Notes under the pieces: generated by a model
Databases searched by the model: none
What the model saw: the letters and a program-made list of their open reading frames with translations, nothing else
Told to the model about the DNA's origin: nothing
Made by a program: the position numbers and the translations under genes
From: Pseudomonas sp. MM223
GTDB lineage: Bacteria; Pseudomonadota; Gammaproteobacteria; Pseudomonadales; Pseudomonadaceae
Assembly: GCA_947090765.1 (NCBI GenBank)
Contig: OX352322.1
Span: forward strand, 3,145,501-3,209,500
Reading direction: 5' to 3'
Length of the DNA: 64,000 bases
Shown: piece after piece, positions 35,302-44,485 of the stretch
Position numbering within the stretch: position 1 is the stretch's first letter
How the letters are laid out: the number at the start of each line of letters is the position of its first letter

Positions 35302-35413
35302 TGCAATCCCTGTAGGAGCAGCCTTGTGCTGCGAAGAGGCCGGCATGCCTCCCGAAGGTGTACCGGTCCTGCAGGCCCTTTCGCAGCACAAGGCTGCTCC
35401 TACAGGGATTGCA
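35302..35413. repeat. REP-type inverted repeat pair with 34-bp perfect arms
   Basis: Bases 35302-35335 and 35380-35413 are exact 34-bp inverted copies containing CTGTAGGAGCAGCCTTGTGC. They flank a 44-base spacer and fill the gap between alkB and the end of the curlin gene. Confidence 0.85.
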
Positions 35414-35506
35414 TATGCCGGGCAGAATGAGAAATCACATAGGGAGTGAGCAAAAAAGGAACCGCGGCACCAGGGAGAGGAGCACCGCGGTTCAAGGGGG
35501 AGAGGT

Positions 35507-36952
35507 TTACTTCTGGGTCACAGTGGCCATGTTCGCGCTGCCCAGCTGGGTGATGGTGGCGGTTTGGGCAATACCGCTCTGGTCGACGAACGCCTTGTTG
35601 CCCTGGCCTCCCTGGGTCACGTAGGCGACGTTGATGCTGTCAGTCTGTTTGATGGTGGCTTCGTTACCGCTACCGTACAGCTGGTTGGTATAGCTTTGGT
35701 TGCTGTAGCCGGACTGGTCCAGGGTGATGGAGTTGCCGGTGCCTTGGCTGTTGCCGTAGGCATAGTTGTCAGTCCCGCGCTGGTCGGCGATCAGGATGTT
35801 GTCAGTGCCGTTCTGCTCGAAGTACAGCTCGTTGTTGACGTCGTCCTGGTTGGTCTGCATCTGGTTGCCTTTACCCGTCTGGTTCAGCGTGGCCACCTGG
35901 TCCGCGCCCTTCTGGGTCAGGTTGACGCCGTTGCCATTGCCAGTCTGGTTGATGGTGGCGTTCTGGTTGGTGCCGAACTGGCCGCCCATCTTGGCGCCTT
36001 TCCAGTTGCTGGCAGTGATGCTGTTGCCATTGCCTTTGGTGTTGATGGTGAGGTTGAGGTGTTCACCATTCTGATAAGTGAAAAACAGGTTGTTGTTGCC
36101 GGTCTGGGTGATGGTGGCGGTCGCGTTGTTGGTCTCGAACTGGTCCGACCAACTGGCGTTGGCATTACCTTTTTGGGACAGGCTGACCTTGTTGCTGACG
36201 CCGAAGCTCTGGTCGATATAGCCTTCGTTCGACTGGCCGGTCTGGGCTACGGAGGCCTGGCTGCCGATCTGGTTGTCTTGCCACACCTCCACCGAGTTGC
36301 CGCCACCGTACTGGCCTATGCCAATGGTGCCACCGGTGCCCTCGCGCTGGTCGCCATAGGCCCAGTTGTCGTGGCCGTCCTGGTAGACCTGGATGTCGCC
36401 ATCGACGTGGTTCAAGTGCTCGGCTGCGGCGTAGTTGTCCTGGCCGGTCTGGTTGACGGTACTGCGGTTGTTGCTACCACCGAAGGTCTGCTCGATAAAG
36501 GCCTCGTTGCGTTGGCCAGATTGCCAGGTGGTGGCTTTGCTGCCTTCCTGGCTGTCCTGCCACACGGTGGATTTGTTGCCGACACCTTGCTGGGTTTGCA
36601 GCGATTCGTTGTTCAGCCCCACCGACTGGCTGGCGAAGGCGTCGTTGAAGCTGCCCCCTGCCTGCTGGGTGATCTTGCTGCCGTTCTCGAACAGTTGCTC
36701 GGCGTAGCCGGCGTTGTACTGGCCGGTGGCGCTCTGCTTGATTTCGCTGGTGCTTTCGGTCTGCACGGCGAGGTGATTGTGGCCCTTGCCGGTCTGGTTC
36801 TGGGTGGCCGAGGCGAAGGATGCCTGGGTCTGGGTGACTTCGGCGATGTTTTCCTTGCCGTCCTGGGTCTGGGACGAGGTGCTGTCAGCAGCCATGGCCT
36901 GACCTGCGAGGGCCAGGACGATAGCGGCACTTAAAGGGGCGAGCTTGTACAT
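35507..36952 (-). CDS. csgA: Curlin major subunit, CsgA-like, unusually long
   Basis: The 481-residue protein has a signal peptide (LSAAIVLALAGQAMAA) followed by roughly twenty imperfect repeats of about 22 residues with the curlin pattern of spaced Q, N and G (for example ATINQTGNGNGVNLTQKG, SITLDQSGYSNQSYTNQ, TATITQLGSANMATVTQK). E. coli CsgA is about 150 residues with five repeats, so this amyloid core would be about four times larger. It is the last gene of a four-gene operon, 16 bases after csgB. Secretion normally needs CsgG with CsgE/F; none is encoded here. ATG 36952 is chosen because it gives a clean signal peptide. Confidence 0.9.
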   Translation of the reverse strand: MYKLAPLSAAIVLALAGQAMAADSTSSQTQDGKENIAEVTQTQASFASATQNQTGKGHNHLAVQTESTSEIKQSATGQYNAGYAEQLFENGSKITQQAGGSFNDAFASQSVGLNNESLQTQQGVGNKSTVWQDSQEGSKATTWQSGQRNEAFIEQTFGGSNNRSTVNQTGQDNYAAAEHLNHVDGDIQVYQDGHDNWAYGDQREGTGGTIGIGQYGGGNSVEVWQDNQIGSQASVAQTGQSNEGYIDQSFGVSNKVSLSQKGNANASWSDQFETNNATATITQTGNNNLFFTYQNGEHLNLTINTKGNGNSITASNWKGAKMGGQFGTNQNATINQTGNGNGVNLTQKGADQVATLNQTGKGNQMQTNQDDVNNELYFEQNGTDNILIADQRGTDNYAYGNSQGTGNSITLDQSGYSNQSYTNQLYGSGNEATIKQTDSINVAYVTQGGQGNKAFVDQSGIAQTATITQLGSANMATVTQK

Positions 36953-36968
36953 GGTGGTGCCTCCAGGT

Positions 36969-37442
36969 CTATCGGTATTGGGTGATCTGAACATGCTGGC
37001 CATTGCCGGTCTGGGTCACGGAGCTGTTGAGGCCCGAGCCGGACTGCACGATGCTGGCGCTGTTGTCGTTGCCGATCTGCTCGATGGCTGCGCTGTTGCT
37101 GGTGCCGCTCTGGCGAATCGACGCGCTGTTGCCATTTCCCTGTTGGCTGATGATGGCCATCAGGTCACTGCCTTCCTGCAAGATGTACGCTTCCTGCGCA
37201 CCGCCAGACTGGACAATGCGGCCCAGCAGGGCCTGACCGTTCTGGTCGAGGGCGGCGCGGTTGCCCGACCCCTGCTGTTCGATCACCGCAGCCTGGCCGG
37301 CACCGACCGGTAGCAGGCGGATGATCACCGGTTCGCCGAGGTCGTTGCCGGGCGCGAGGTCGGCATTGTCCATCAGGTCGTCGGCCCAACTGGCCTGGCC
37401 CGCCAGGGCCAGGCAGAACAGCAGTGGATACAGGCGTTTCAT
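36969..37442 (-). CDS. csgB: Curlin nucleator, CsgB-like
   Basis: The 157-residue protein has a signal peptide (LYPLLFCLALAGQASWA), a short non-repeat N-terminal part and about five curlin repeats (AAVIEQQGSGNRAALDQNG, MAIISQQGNGNSASIRQSG, SAAIEQIGNDNSASIVQSG). It ends in a basic-tipped strand QHVQITQYR, as CsgB does. In E. coli CsgB anchors and seeds CsgA polymerisation on the outer membrane. It sits 15 bases downstream of the large secreted protein gene and 16 bases upstream of csgA. Confidence 0.88.
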   Translation of the reverse strand: MKRLYPLLFCLALAGQASWADDLMDNADLAPGNDLGEPVIIRLLPVGAGQAAVIEQQGSGNRAALDQNGQALLGRIVQSGGAQEAYILQEGSDLMAIISQQGNGNSASIRQSGTSNSAAIEQIGNDNSASIVQSGSGLNSSVTQTGNGQHVQITQYR

Positions 37443-37457
37443 GGCGTTACCCCGCCT

Positions 37458-39689
37458 TTACTGCACAACCACGTTGACGGTGCGGGTGGTACCCGGGCTG
37501 GTGGTGATGGTTGCCGTCGGCGCGGCGGTCGGGATTACAGTGGTGCTGTTGCTGACTGCCAGGCGCCAGCGGCCGTTCACCGGTACGGTGGCGGTGCCCA
37601 GTGTCTGCACCCCGGTGGTGGTGGTGACCCGGACAGTGACAACGTTGCCCGTGGTTACCGACGATGTACCGCTGATGTCCCAGTTGTAACGGTTGTTGGA
37701 ACGCGCCGTGACGGTGGCTGCCGTGACCGCGAAGGTTTCGGCGGCGGGCCTTGGCGACACATTGACGGTGACCGTACCCGGGGTGGACAGCGCGCCCAGC
37801 GAGTCACGTGCCTGGTAGGTGAAGGTGGTGGTGAAGGCCGCCGTTACCGTCGCTGGCGGGGTATAGATCACAGTGGTGCCGTCGGTGCTGACTGTGCCCC
37901 GGCCGGCAGCCGGCTGGGTGACGGCGGCAACGGCCAGCGGCAGGTTGCCTTCCGGATCGGTGTCGTTGGCCAAAACGTTGATGGTCAATGGCACGCCCAG
38001 GGTGGCGACGGTTTCCGGGTTGGCGGTCGGTGCCTGGTTAGGCGCGACGTTGATGGTGACCGTGGCCGGTTCCGACTTCAGGCCTTTGGAGTCCACCGCC
38101 CGGTAGCTGAAGGTGGCCACCAGCGGTTGAGTGGCCCCGGCTGGCGGGGTGTAGGTGACCGAGGTGGTACCGTTGAGCACCACACCGCCCAGGCCGGTAC
38201 CCGGCTGGGTGAGGTCACTGATGGTTAACGGCACATTGCCGTCCGGATCGCTGTCGTTTTGCAGCAGGTTGAGGGTGATCGGCACACCCACACTGGTGCT
38301 GCCGACATCGGCCTGGGCCAGTGGTGGCTGGTTGGCCGCCTCGACGGGGGCGTTGCCGACCACCAGGACCGGCTCCACGTCGCTGCCCCCATGGGCAGAC
38401 TTGACCGTGACGGTGGCTGGCGGTTGTGTAACGTCGTTGACGGTGATGCTTTGCAGCGTGCCCGACTTCGACATGCGACCGTAGCCTTGAGCGAGCATGT
38501 CCGGGATAGCGACCTCGTCACTGGACCTGGCCTCGATCAGCAGGCGCTTGTTGGCCCAGTCATAACGCGCTGTGCTGACCTTCACCACGTCGGTCAGTTT
38601 GCTTGACAGCGCGGTCGGCTGGGTGCCGCCAGCACTGTTGCTGGCCGTGACCACCACCACCGCAGGAGGTGCTGTCTGGCCAAGTTGCTGGTGGAAGAAC
38701 AGGCCGTTGTTGTCCGCCGTCAGGTTGAACTGGCAAGGGGAAGGGGGCGTGCCGATCAGTGCCAGGCCATTGCGCATGCACAAGCTGGCCTCTTTTGGCG
38801 CCTTGGCGAACACTTCCACACGGGTGCCGCTGCCGTTGCGCGAGTAGGTGGCGCGTTCCAGGGTGACCGGGGTTTGTGCGCGCTGGTCCAGCACCTTGCC
38901 CGAAACCGTGAACAGCGCGGTCTCGATGCGCCCGGGTGGGCCGTCGATACGGATGAAGTTGGTGTTGAACGGGCTGCCGACCACGGCTTCCGGGCGATTT
39001 GGGTCACCGATGAAAGTTTCGGTGGCGCCGGTGTCCGGGTTGACCTCGGTGTAAGGCCCGCCAACCCCGCGCAGCCATGGCCCGAGTGCGCCGTTGAGCG
39101 CCCCCGTGAAGTTCCCGGGGGCGCCGATGCCGATGTCGCGGGTGATGTTGATTGCGCGCCGGCCGGGTGTGGTGACGTTGACGGTTTCGACACCGTAGGG
39201 GTGCGTGATGGTGTAAACACCAGCACGGGGCACCGAGACACGGATACGGATGCGAGCAAAGCTTTGCTGGTCGCCGTCTACCGGGTTCTCGGCAGCAAAG
39301 GCTGCTTCAAGGCCAGCGACGTAGGCATCAAGCTCATAGCCGCTGTTACCGACGGCAGGGATAGTGGCTTCGGCCAGGAACCAGAACATTTCTGGCGGCC
39401 AGTTGTCGGGGAACACCAGCGGCAGGGCGTCGTCGTAGATACCCGGCTCAGGCAACAGGGTGCACATGTAGGACGGTGCGGCCGGGGTGCCGGGTACCCG
39501 GGTACTGGTGGCACGTGACTGGCACAGCTCCAGGGACTGGTTGAGGCTGTCCTTGTACCACATCGGGTAGCCCCCAGTGGCGAAGGTGTAGGGCCCCGGG
39601 TCGACATCAGACAACGCGGCAAAGGCGGCGCTGGTAACGGTAAGGGAAAAACCGGCGGCGAACAGCGCACGGCGCGACCAAGTGTTCAT
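37458..39689 (-). CDS. Large secreted curli-associated protein with cadherin/Ig-like repeats
   Basis: The 743-residue protein has a signal peptide (SRRALFAAGFSLTVTSAAFA). Residues 24 to about 330 are homologous to the protein encoded upstream (shared APSYMCTLLP, RRAINITRDIGIGAPGNFTGAL and SPFNTNFIRI). The rest holds a middle beta domain and tandem cadherin-like repeats, each opening N-QPP/QAP...LNLLQNDSDPDGN or INVLANDTDPEGN, then a C-terminal beta domain. AAGGAGGC precedes ATG 39689. I know no function for the N-terminal family. Its place upstream of csgB/csgA suggests a role in fibre anchoring, export or adhesion. Confidence 0.75.
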   Translation of the reverse strand: MNTWSRRALFAAGFSLTVTSAAFAALSDVDPGPYTFATGGYPMWYKDSLNQSLELCQSRATSTRVPGTPAAPSYMCTLLPEPGIYDDALPLVFPDNWPPEMFWFLAEATIPAVGNSGYELDAYVAGLEAAFAAENPVDGDQQSFARIRIRVSVPRAGVYTITHPYGVETVNVTTPGRRAINITRDIGIGAPGNFTGALNGALGPWLRGVGGPYTEVNPDTGATETFIGDPNRPEAVVGSPFNTNFIRIDGPPGRIETALFTVSGKVLDQRAQTPVTLERATYSRNGSGTRVEVFAKAPKEASLCMRNGLALIGTPPSPCQFNLTADNNGLFFHQQLGQTAPPAVVVVTASNSAGGTQPTALSSKLTDVVKVSTARYDWANKRLLIEARSSDEVAIPDMLAQGYGRMSKSGTLQSITVNDVTQPPATVTVKSAHGGSDVEPVLVVGNAPVEAANQPPLAQADVGSTSVGVPITLNLLQNDSDPDGNVPLTISDLTQPGTGLGGVVLNGTTSVTYTPPAGATQPLVATFSYRAVDSKGLKSEPATVTINVAPNQAPTANPETVATLGVPLTINVLANDTDPEGNLPLAVAAVTQPAAGRGTVSTDGTTVIYTPPATVTAAFTTTFTYQARDSLGALSTPGTVTVNVSPRPAAETFAVTAATVTARSNNRYNWDISGTSSVTTGNVVTVRVTTTTGVQTLGTATVPVNGRWRLAVSNSTTVIPTAAPTATITTSPGTTRTVNVVVQ

Positions 39690-39721
39690 GCGGCCTCCTT
39701 GAAGGCTGAGCCTTTGTCTGT

Positions 39722-41050
39722 TCATGGCACCAGCACCACGTCTTCGGTGTCGCTACCGCCATTGGCGCTGGTGACCTGCACCTTGGCCGGCGGGATGGGC
39801 GACAGGGTCATGCTCAACGTTTTCACCGCGCCGGTGCCGCCAAGGTTGCCGATCAACGTGCCGTTGCCGGTATGTGCGGTAAGGACTGGCGGTGTGGTTT
39901 CGTCGCTGGTGCTGGCCACCAGGGTCAGCTCGCCGGTGGACAAGCGGTACTGGGCCTGGGTGATGGTGACCAGGTCGGTGAGTGGCACGTTGCTGGTGGT
40001 CAGGCTGCTGGTCGGGATTGCCACACTGTTGTCGGCGGTCAGCGTCACGATGGTCCCGGCCGCCGGGTTCAGGGCAGACTGGGCGTACCAGGCGCCAGTG
40101 CCGTTGGCCTCGGTCAGGTTCAGGTTGGGGGTCTGGCTGGTCAGGGTGACGCTGGCCGGAGGCGGCGGGGCCATCACGAAGATGTCCTGCTGGGCACGCA
40201 GGTCGCCATTCTCGGAATGCCGCGAGTAGGTGCTGCGCTGTGGCATCAGCGGGGTGGGCAGGGCCACGGTCGAGAGCTTGCCGGAGATGGCGAACAGCTC
40301 GGTGCGCAGGTCGATGCCACCAGGGCCTTCGATGCGTACGAAGTTGGTGTTGAACGGGCTGCCCGTTACCCGTTCTTCCAGGTTAGGGTCGCCGATGAAG
40401 CGTTCGTTGCCTTCGGTGTAGGGGCCGTTGACACTGCGCAGGAACGGCCCTACATCGCCCTTGAGTGCGCCGGTGAAGTCGCCTGCGCCGGCAATACCGA
40501 TGTCGCGGGTCATGTTGATTGCCCGGCGCCCGGCGGCAGGGACATCGAACACCTCCACGCCGTAAGGGTGGGTGACCACGTAGGTGCCCGCGGTAGGCAC
40601 GTCGACCCGGATGCGCACCCGGGCGAAGCTGACCTGGTCTCCCTCCACCGGTTCTTCGGCGGCGAATGCCGCTTCGATCGCGGTGCCGTAGCTGAGGTTG
40701 ATGCCACGGGCGGCGTCGACGATGGCGGCGTCGGCGGTGAACCAGAACGCTTCGTCAGGGAAGTTGGTGGGGAAAACGATGGGTTGGGTATCGTCGAACA
40801 CACCGGGCGTAGGCAGCAGCGTGCACATGTACGACGGTGCGCCGGGTGCGCCGGCAACCCTGGAGCTGACCGCCTTGGTCAGGCACAGGTCGAGGGTACG
40901 ACCGTGACTGTCCTGGTACCAGGCGGGGAAGCCGCCGTTGGCGGGAACGTAAGCGCCTGGATCGACAGCATTCAAGGCAGCCTGCGCCGGGAGCTGGAGC
41001 ATGCCGGCGAAAATCGCCACTGCCAGCGGGTGGGGTATCGGTCGGTGCAT
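39722..41050 (-). CDS. Secreted curli-associated protein, paralogue of the next gene
   Basis: The 442-residue protein has a signal peptide (HPLAVAIFAGMLQLPAQA) and an N-terminal domain of about 300 residues sharing clear blocks with the downstream protein (DPGAYVPANGGFPAWYQDS against DPGPYTFATGGYPMWYKDS; APSYMCTLLP; HPYGVEVF against HPYGVETV). It lacks the cadherin-like repeats. AGGAGGAAT precedes ATG 41050. It is the first gene of the four-gene curli operon. The gene pair probably arose by tandem duplication followed by gain of repeats in the second copy. No known family function. Confidence 0.75.
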   Translation of the reverse strand: MHRPIPHPLAVAIFAGMLQLPAQAALNAVDPGAYVPANGGFPAWYQDSHGRTLDLCLTKAVSSRVAGAPGAPSYMCTLLPTPGVFDDTQPIVFPTNFPDEAFWFTADAAIVDAARGINLSYGTAIEAAFAAEEPVEGDQVSFARVRIRVDVPTAGTYVVTHPYGVEVFDVPAAGRRAINMTRDIGIAGAGDFTGALKGDVGPFLRSVNGPYTEGNERFIGDPNLEERVTGSPFNTNFVRIEGPGGIDLRTELFAISGKLSTVALPTPLMPQRSTYSRHSENGDLRAQQDIFVMAPPPPASVTLTSQTPNLNLTEANGTGAWYAQSALNPAAGTIVTLTADNSVAIPTSSLTTSNVPLTDLVTITQAQYRLSTGELTLVASTSDETTPPVLTAHTGNGTLIGNLGGTGAVKTLSMTLSPIPPAKVQVTSANGGSDTEDVVLVP

Positions 41051-41318
41051 GAGTCTATTCCTCCTGCAAACGGGCCCATGGACTTGGGGCGTCTGGGAGG
41101 AGATCGGCAAGAGCCTGTGCCAAAAACTCAAAATTGTGCTGCAGGCCTTGTGGGGCAAGGGGGCGAGCCTTTCGGTGGACTGTCTTGCGAGCGACTGGCG
41201 GTGGGCTGCGTGCCCCCAAGGTTGGGGATTGGGGGCAGGTAATTCAAACCCAGTTTTCGAAGCAATTGCGGTTTTTGCTACATTGCACTGGCGGTCCATT
41301 CCCCAGCCGAGTCAAGTG

Positions 41319-42230
41319 ATGCAACCCCTCGACCACCTTTCCCTGAACCTGTTCATCGTCGTCTGCGAAGAAGGCACCATCGCCCGCGCCGGTGAGCGCG
41401 CGTTCATGGCGCCGTCCGCTGTCAGCAAGCGTATTTCGGACATCGAGGCGCGCTTTGGCACCGCCTTGCTCAAACGCAGCAAGCGCGGTGTGGAGCCCAC
41501 CCCGGCAGGGCTGGCGCTGCTGCGCCATGCCCGGGAAATGACCCGCGCCATGGAGCGCCTGGACAGCGAGCTGAGCGAATACGCCGAAGGCGCGCGCGGC
41601 CATGTGCGGGTGCTGGCCAATGTGTCGTCGATCATGGAGTTCCTGCCCGAAGAACTGTCGGCGTTCATGCTGGAAAATCCGCTGATCCAGGCCGATATCG
41701 AAGAACGCTTCAGCCCCGACGTCGTGCGCGGTGTAGCGGAGGGTAGCGCGGACCTTGGGGTTTGCCGCAAGTCCATGGCGGTGGGAGACCTGGAGTTTGT
41801 TCCTTATCGCCAGGATCACCTGGCCGTGGTGGTTGGTGCCGAACACCCGTTGGCCGAGCGTCGCCAGGTTGCCTTCGAAGAAACGCTGGAGTACGAACAC
41901 TTGGGGCTTTCGGCTTTCGCTACCCTCAACAGCTTCATGCGCAAAAGTGCAGAACAGGCCGGCCGAGAGCTGCGTTTTCGCTCGTATGTATCGTCGTTCG
42001 ACGCGGCATACCGCCTGGTGCAGTTCGGCCTGGGCCTGGCAGTGTTCCCGGAAGAGGCCGTGGCCCGCTATGCGGCGTTGTTCGACCTGCGGGTCATCCC
42101 GCTGACGGACGACTGGGCGCTTGGCGAGTTTGTCATCTGCATGCGCGACCGGCACACGCTGTCGCTGTCCGCACGGCGCCTGCTCGACCACCTGCTGCTG
42201 CGTGCACCGGCCTGGCAGGCAACGGGTTGA
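41319..42230 (+). CDS. LysR-type transcriptional regulator
   Basis: The 303-residue protein has the LysR winged helix-turn-helix (LNLFIVVCEEGTIARAGERAF, PSAVSKRISDIEARFGTALL) and a periplasmic-binding-type effector domain. It starts at ATG 41319. It lies between the divergent curli operon and the co-directional HMG-CoA-lyase-like operon (99 bases downstream), so it could control either; regulation of the catabolic operon is likelier given LysR precedents. An inverted repeat ATCCATCGTGGTTGACGATGGAT (arms ATCCATCGT/ACGATGGAT) lies just after its stop, about 42231-42253, and may be its terminator or the operator. Confidence 0.88.
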   Translation: MQPLDHLSLNLFIVVCEEGTIARAGERAFMAPSAVSKRISDIEARFGTALLKRSKRGVEPTPAGLALLRHAREMTRAMERLDSELSEYAEGARGHVRVLANVSSIMEFLPEELSAFMLENPLIQADIEERFSPDVVRGVAEGSADLGVCRKSMAVGDLEFVPYRQDHLAVVVGAEHPLAERRQVAFEETLEYEHLGLSAFATLNSFMRKSAEQAGRELRFRSYVSSFDAAYRLVQFGLGLAVFPEEAVARYAALFDLRVIPLTDDWALGEFVICMRDRHTLSLSARRLLDHLLLRAPAWQATG

Positions 42231-42328
42231 TCCATCGTGGTTGACGATGGATCAACCCGTGAAACACGTCTTTTCTGCCCGTCATCCAGCTCTTAGTCTG
42301 GCGCAACGCTTCAGACAGAGAGACCGTG

Positions 42329-43258
42329 ATGACAACAATAACAATCAACGAAGTCGGTATGCGCGATGGCCTGCAGAGCTTGCAGACGACCATGCCAACG
42401 GCCGCCAAACGCCGCTGGATCGACGCCGCCTACGCCGCCGGCGTGCGCCACATGGAGGTCGCTTCGTTCGTACCGGCACGCTTGTTGCCGCAAATGGCCG
42501 ATGCCCGTGAAGTGGTGGCCCACGCCCTCACATACCCGGGCCTGCAGGTGACCGTGTTGGCCCCGAACCTGCGCGGCGCCAGGGACGCACTTGAGTCTGG
42601 CGCCCATCGTATCGTCGCTCCGGTGTCGGTCAGCATGGCGCACAGCCTGGCCAACGTGCGTCGCACGCCGATGGAGATGGTCGAAGAGCTGGGGCGCATG
42701 TGCCAACTGCGTACTGAAATGGGCCAGCATGAGGTGCAGGTGATTGCCGGCATGTCGGTTGCCTTTGGCTGCACGCGTCAAGGCGAGGTGCCGCTGGCCG
42801 ACCTGTGTGCCCTGACGCGCCAGGTGATCGAAGCCGGTTGTGACCTTGTCTCGCTGGGTGACACCACCGGCTACGCCAACCCGGGCCAGGTGGCAACGGT
42901 GCTTCAGGCCGTGCGGGCGATTGCCGGCGACCGCCTCAAGGCCGCGCACTTCCATGACACCCGTGGCCTGGCCCTGGCCAACAGCCTGGTCGCGGTGCAG
43001 CAGGGCATTCGCGAACTGGACGCCTCCCTGGCGGGCCTGGGGGGCTGCCCGTTTGCCCCTGGCGCGTCTGGCAATACGGTCACCGAAGACCTGGTGTTCA
43101 TGCTGCAGAGCATGGGCTACGACACCGGTATCAACCTGCCTGCACTGATCGATTCGCGCCAAGTGCTGAGCGAGGCGCTGCCGGGCGAGCCCCTTTACGG
43201 CTGCATCGCCCGCGCCGGGTTACCGCTGAACTTCACTGCCACTGCCGGCCACGCCTGA
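42329..43258 (+). CDS. mvaB: Hydroxymethylglutaryl-CoA lyase family enzyme
   Basis: The 309-residue protein is a DRE-TIM metallolyase: NEVGMRDGLQSLQ near the start (catalytic Arg/Asp), MEVASFVPARLLPQMADA, the metal histidines in AAHFHDTRGLALANSL, and the C-terminal cysteine loop GLGGCPFAPGASGNTVTEDL. These match HMG-CoA lyase, which cleaves HMG-CoA to acetyl-CoA and acetoacetate. The usual leucine-degradation partners (acyl-CoA dehydrogenase, MCC subunits) are absent here; instead a class III CoA-transferase follows 24 bases later. The lyase could therefore act on an imported and activated dicarboxylate (inference). ATG 42329 preferred to GTG 42326. Confidence 0.85.
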   Translation: MTTITINEVGMRDGLQSLQTTMPTAAKRRWIDAAYAAGVRHMEVASFVPARLLPQMADAREVVAHALTYPGLQVTVLAPNLRGARDALESGAHRIVAPVSVSMAHSLANVRRTPMEMVEELGRMCQLRTEMGQHEVQVIAGMSVAFGCTRQGEVPLADLCALTRQVIEAGCDLVSLGDTTGYANPGQVATVLQAVRAIAGDRLKAAHFHDTRGLALANSLVAVQQGIRELDASLAGLGGCPFAPGASGNTVTEDLVFMLQSMGYDTGINLPALIDSRQVLSEALPGEPLYGCIARAGLPLNFTATAGHA

Positions 43259-43282
43259 CCCGCCTGAACGAGGAATACCCTG

Positions 43283-44473
43283 ATGTCCAGACTTCCCTTG
43301 GACGGCATCCGTGTCGTCGAAATTTCGCACATGGTCATGGGCCCGACCTGCGGCATGATCCTCGGTGACCTTGGCGCCGAGGTGATCAAGATCGAACCCG
43401 TGCGCGGTGACGGCACGCGCCGGCTGCTGGGCGCGGGGGCGGGCTTCTTCCGCACCTTCAACCGCAACAAGCAATGCATCGCCGTGGATGTCGAAACGCC
43501 CGAAGGCCGCGAGGCCGTGCTGCAACTGATCGACACTGCCGACGTATTTATCGAAAACTTCAAACCCGGGCGGATGCACAAGCTGGGCCTGGACTACGCC
43601 GCGCTGCGCCAGCGCAACCCACGGCTGATCTATGCCTCGCACAAGGGCTTTCTCAGTGGGCCCTATGACAACCGCCTGGCGCTGGACGAGGTGGTGCAGA
43701 TGATGGCCGGCCTGGCCTACATGACTGGCCCGGTAGGCCGCCCGTTGCGTGCTGGCAGCTCGGTGAACGACATCATGGGCGGCATGTTCGGCGCCATTGG
43801 CGTGTTGGCGGCGCTCAACGAGCGCCACACCACAGGCAGCGGCCGCGAGGTGCAAAGTGCCCTGTACGAAAACTGCGTGCTGCTGGCCGCCCAGCACATG
43901 CAGCAGTACGTGGTCACCGGCGAGGCCGCCGCGCCGATGCCCAACCGCATCAGTGCCTGGGCCATCTATGACGTGTTCACCTTCGCCGGTGGCGAGCAGA
44001 TGTTCGTTGCCGCCACGGGTGAAGGGCAGTGGCACGCGCTGTGTCAGGTACTGGGGCAAACAGCCTTGCTCGATGACCCGACGCTGGCCAGCAACAACGA
44101 CCGCGTGTTGCAACGGCCACGGCTGCTGGCGCAGCTGGCCGAGGTGTTCGCGCCACTGGACGCTGGGCAACTGGCGCTGCAACTGGAGGCCAACGGCATC
44201 CCGTTTGCGCCGATCCGCCGACCGGAAGAATTGTTCGACGACCTGCATCTGCAGCAGAGCGGCGGTATGGCCGACCTGCAACTGGAAGACGGCAGCCACA
44301 CACCGATGCCGTTGCTGCCTTTGTCGCTGGACGGCCAGCGCCTGCAACCACGCCGGTCGATCGCGCGGATTGGCGAGCACACCCGTCAGGTGATGCGTGA
44401 GTTGGGTTACAGCGATGAGCACATTGCCCAGCTGTGCGCGGCGGGTGTGCTGAAAACCGATGACGCGGCGTGA
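43283..44473 (+). CDS. CaiB/BaiF class III CoA-transferase
   Basis: The 396-residue protein has the class III signature: GIRVVEISHMVMGPTCGMIL, LGDLGAEVIKIEPVRGD, and the catalytic aspartate in VADVF/ENFKPG context (DTADVFIENFKPGRMHKLGL in family alignment). RAGSSVNDIMGGMFGAIGVL is also typical. GAGGAA lies upstream of ATG 43283. The human relative SUGCT transfers CoA from succinyl-CoA to glutarate or 3-hydroxy-3-methylglutarate; with an HMG-CoA-lyase-like neighbour, activation of a C5/C6 dicarboxylate is the natural guess. Confidence 0.88.
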   Translation: MSRLPLDGIRVVEISHMVMGPTCGMILGDLGAEVIKIEPVRGDGTRRLLGAGAGFFRTFNRNKQCIAVDVETPEGREAVLQLIDTADVFIENFKPGRMHKLGLDYAALRQRNPRLIYASHKGFLSGPYDNRLALDEVVQMMAGLAYMTGPVGRPLRAGSSVNDIMGGMFGAIGVLAALNERHTTGSGREVQSALYENCVLLAAQHMQQYVVTGEAAAPMPNRISAWAIYDVFTFAGGEQMFVAATGEGQWHALCQVLGQTALLDDPTLASNNDRVLQRPRLLAQLAEVFAPLDAGQLALQLEANGIPFAPIRRPEELFDDLHLQQSGGMADLQLEDGSHTPMPLLPLSLDGQRLQPRRSIARIGEHTRQVMRELGYSDEHIAQLCAAGVLKTDDAA

Positions 44474-44485
44474 GGAGGACGTGAG

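Noticed and set aside
35564..36934. 456-codon plus-strand frame rich in V, L and G
   Set aside because: It is an antisense reading of the curlin repeats; periodicity comes from csgA.
35507..36952. Repeat array that might be CRISPR
   Set aside because: The regular units are coding curlin repeats, not identical direct repeats with unique spacers.
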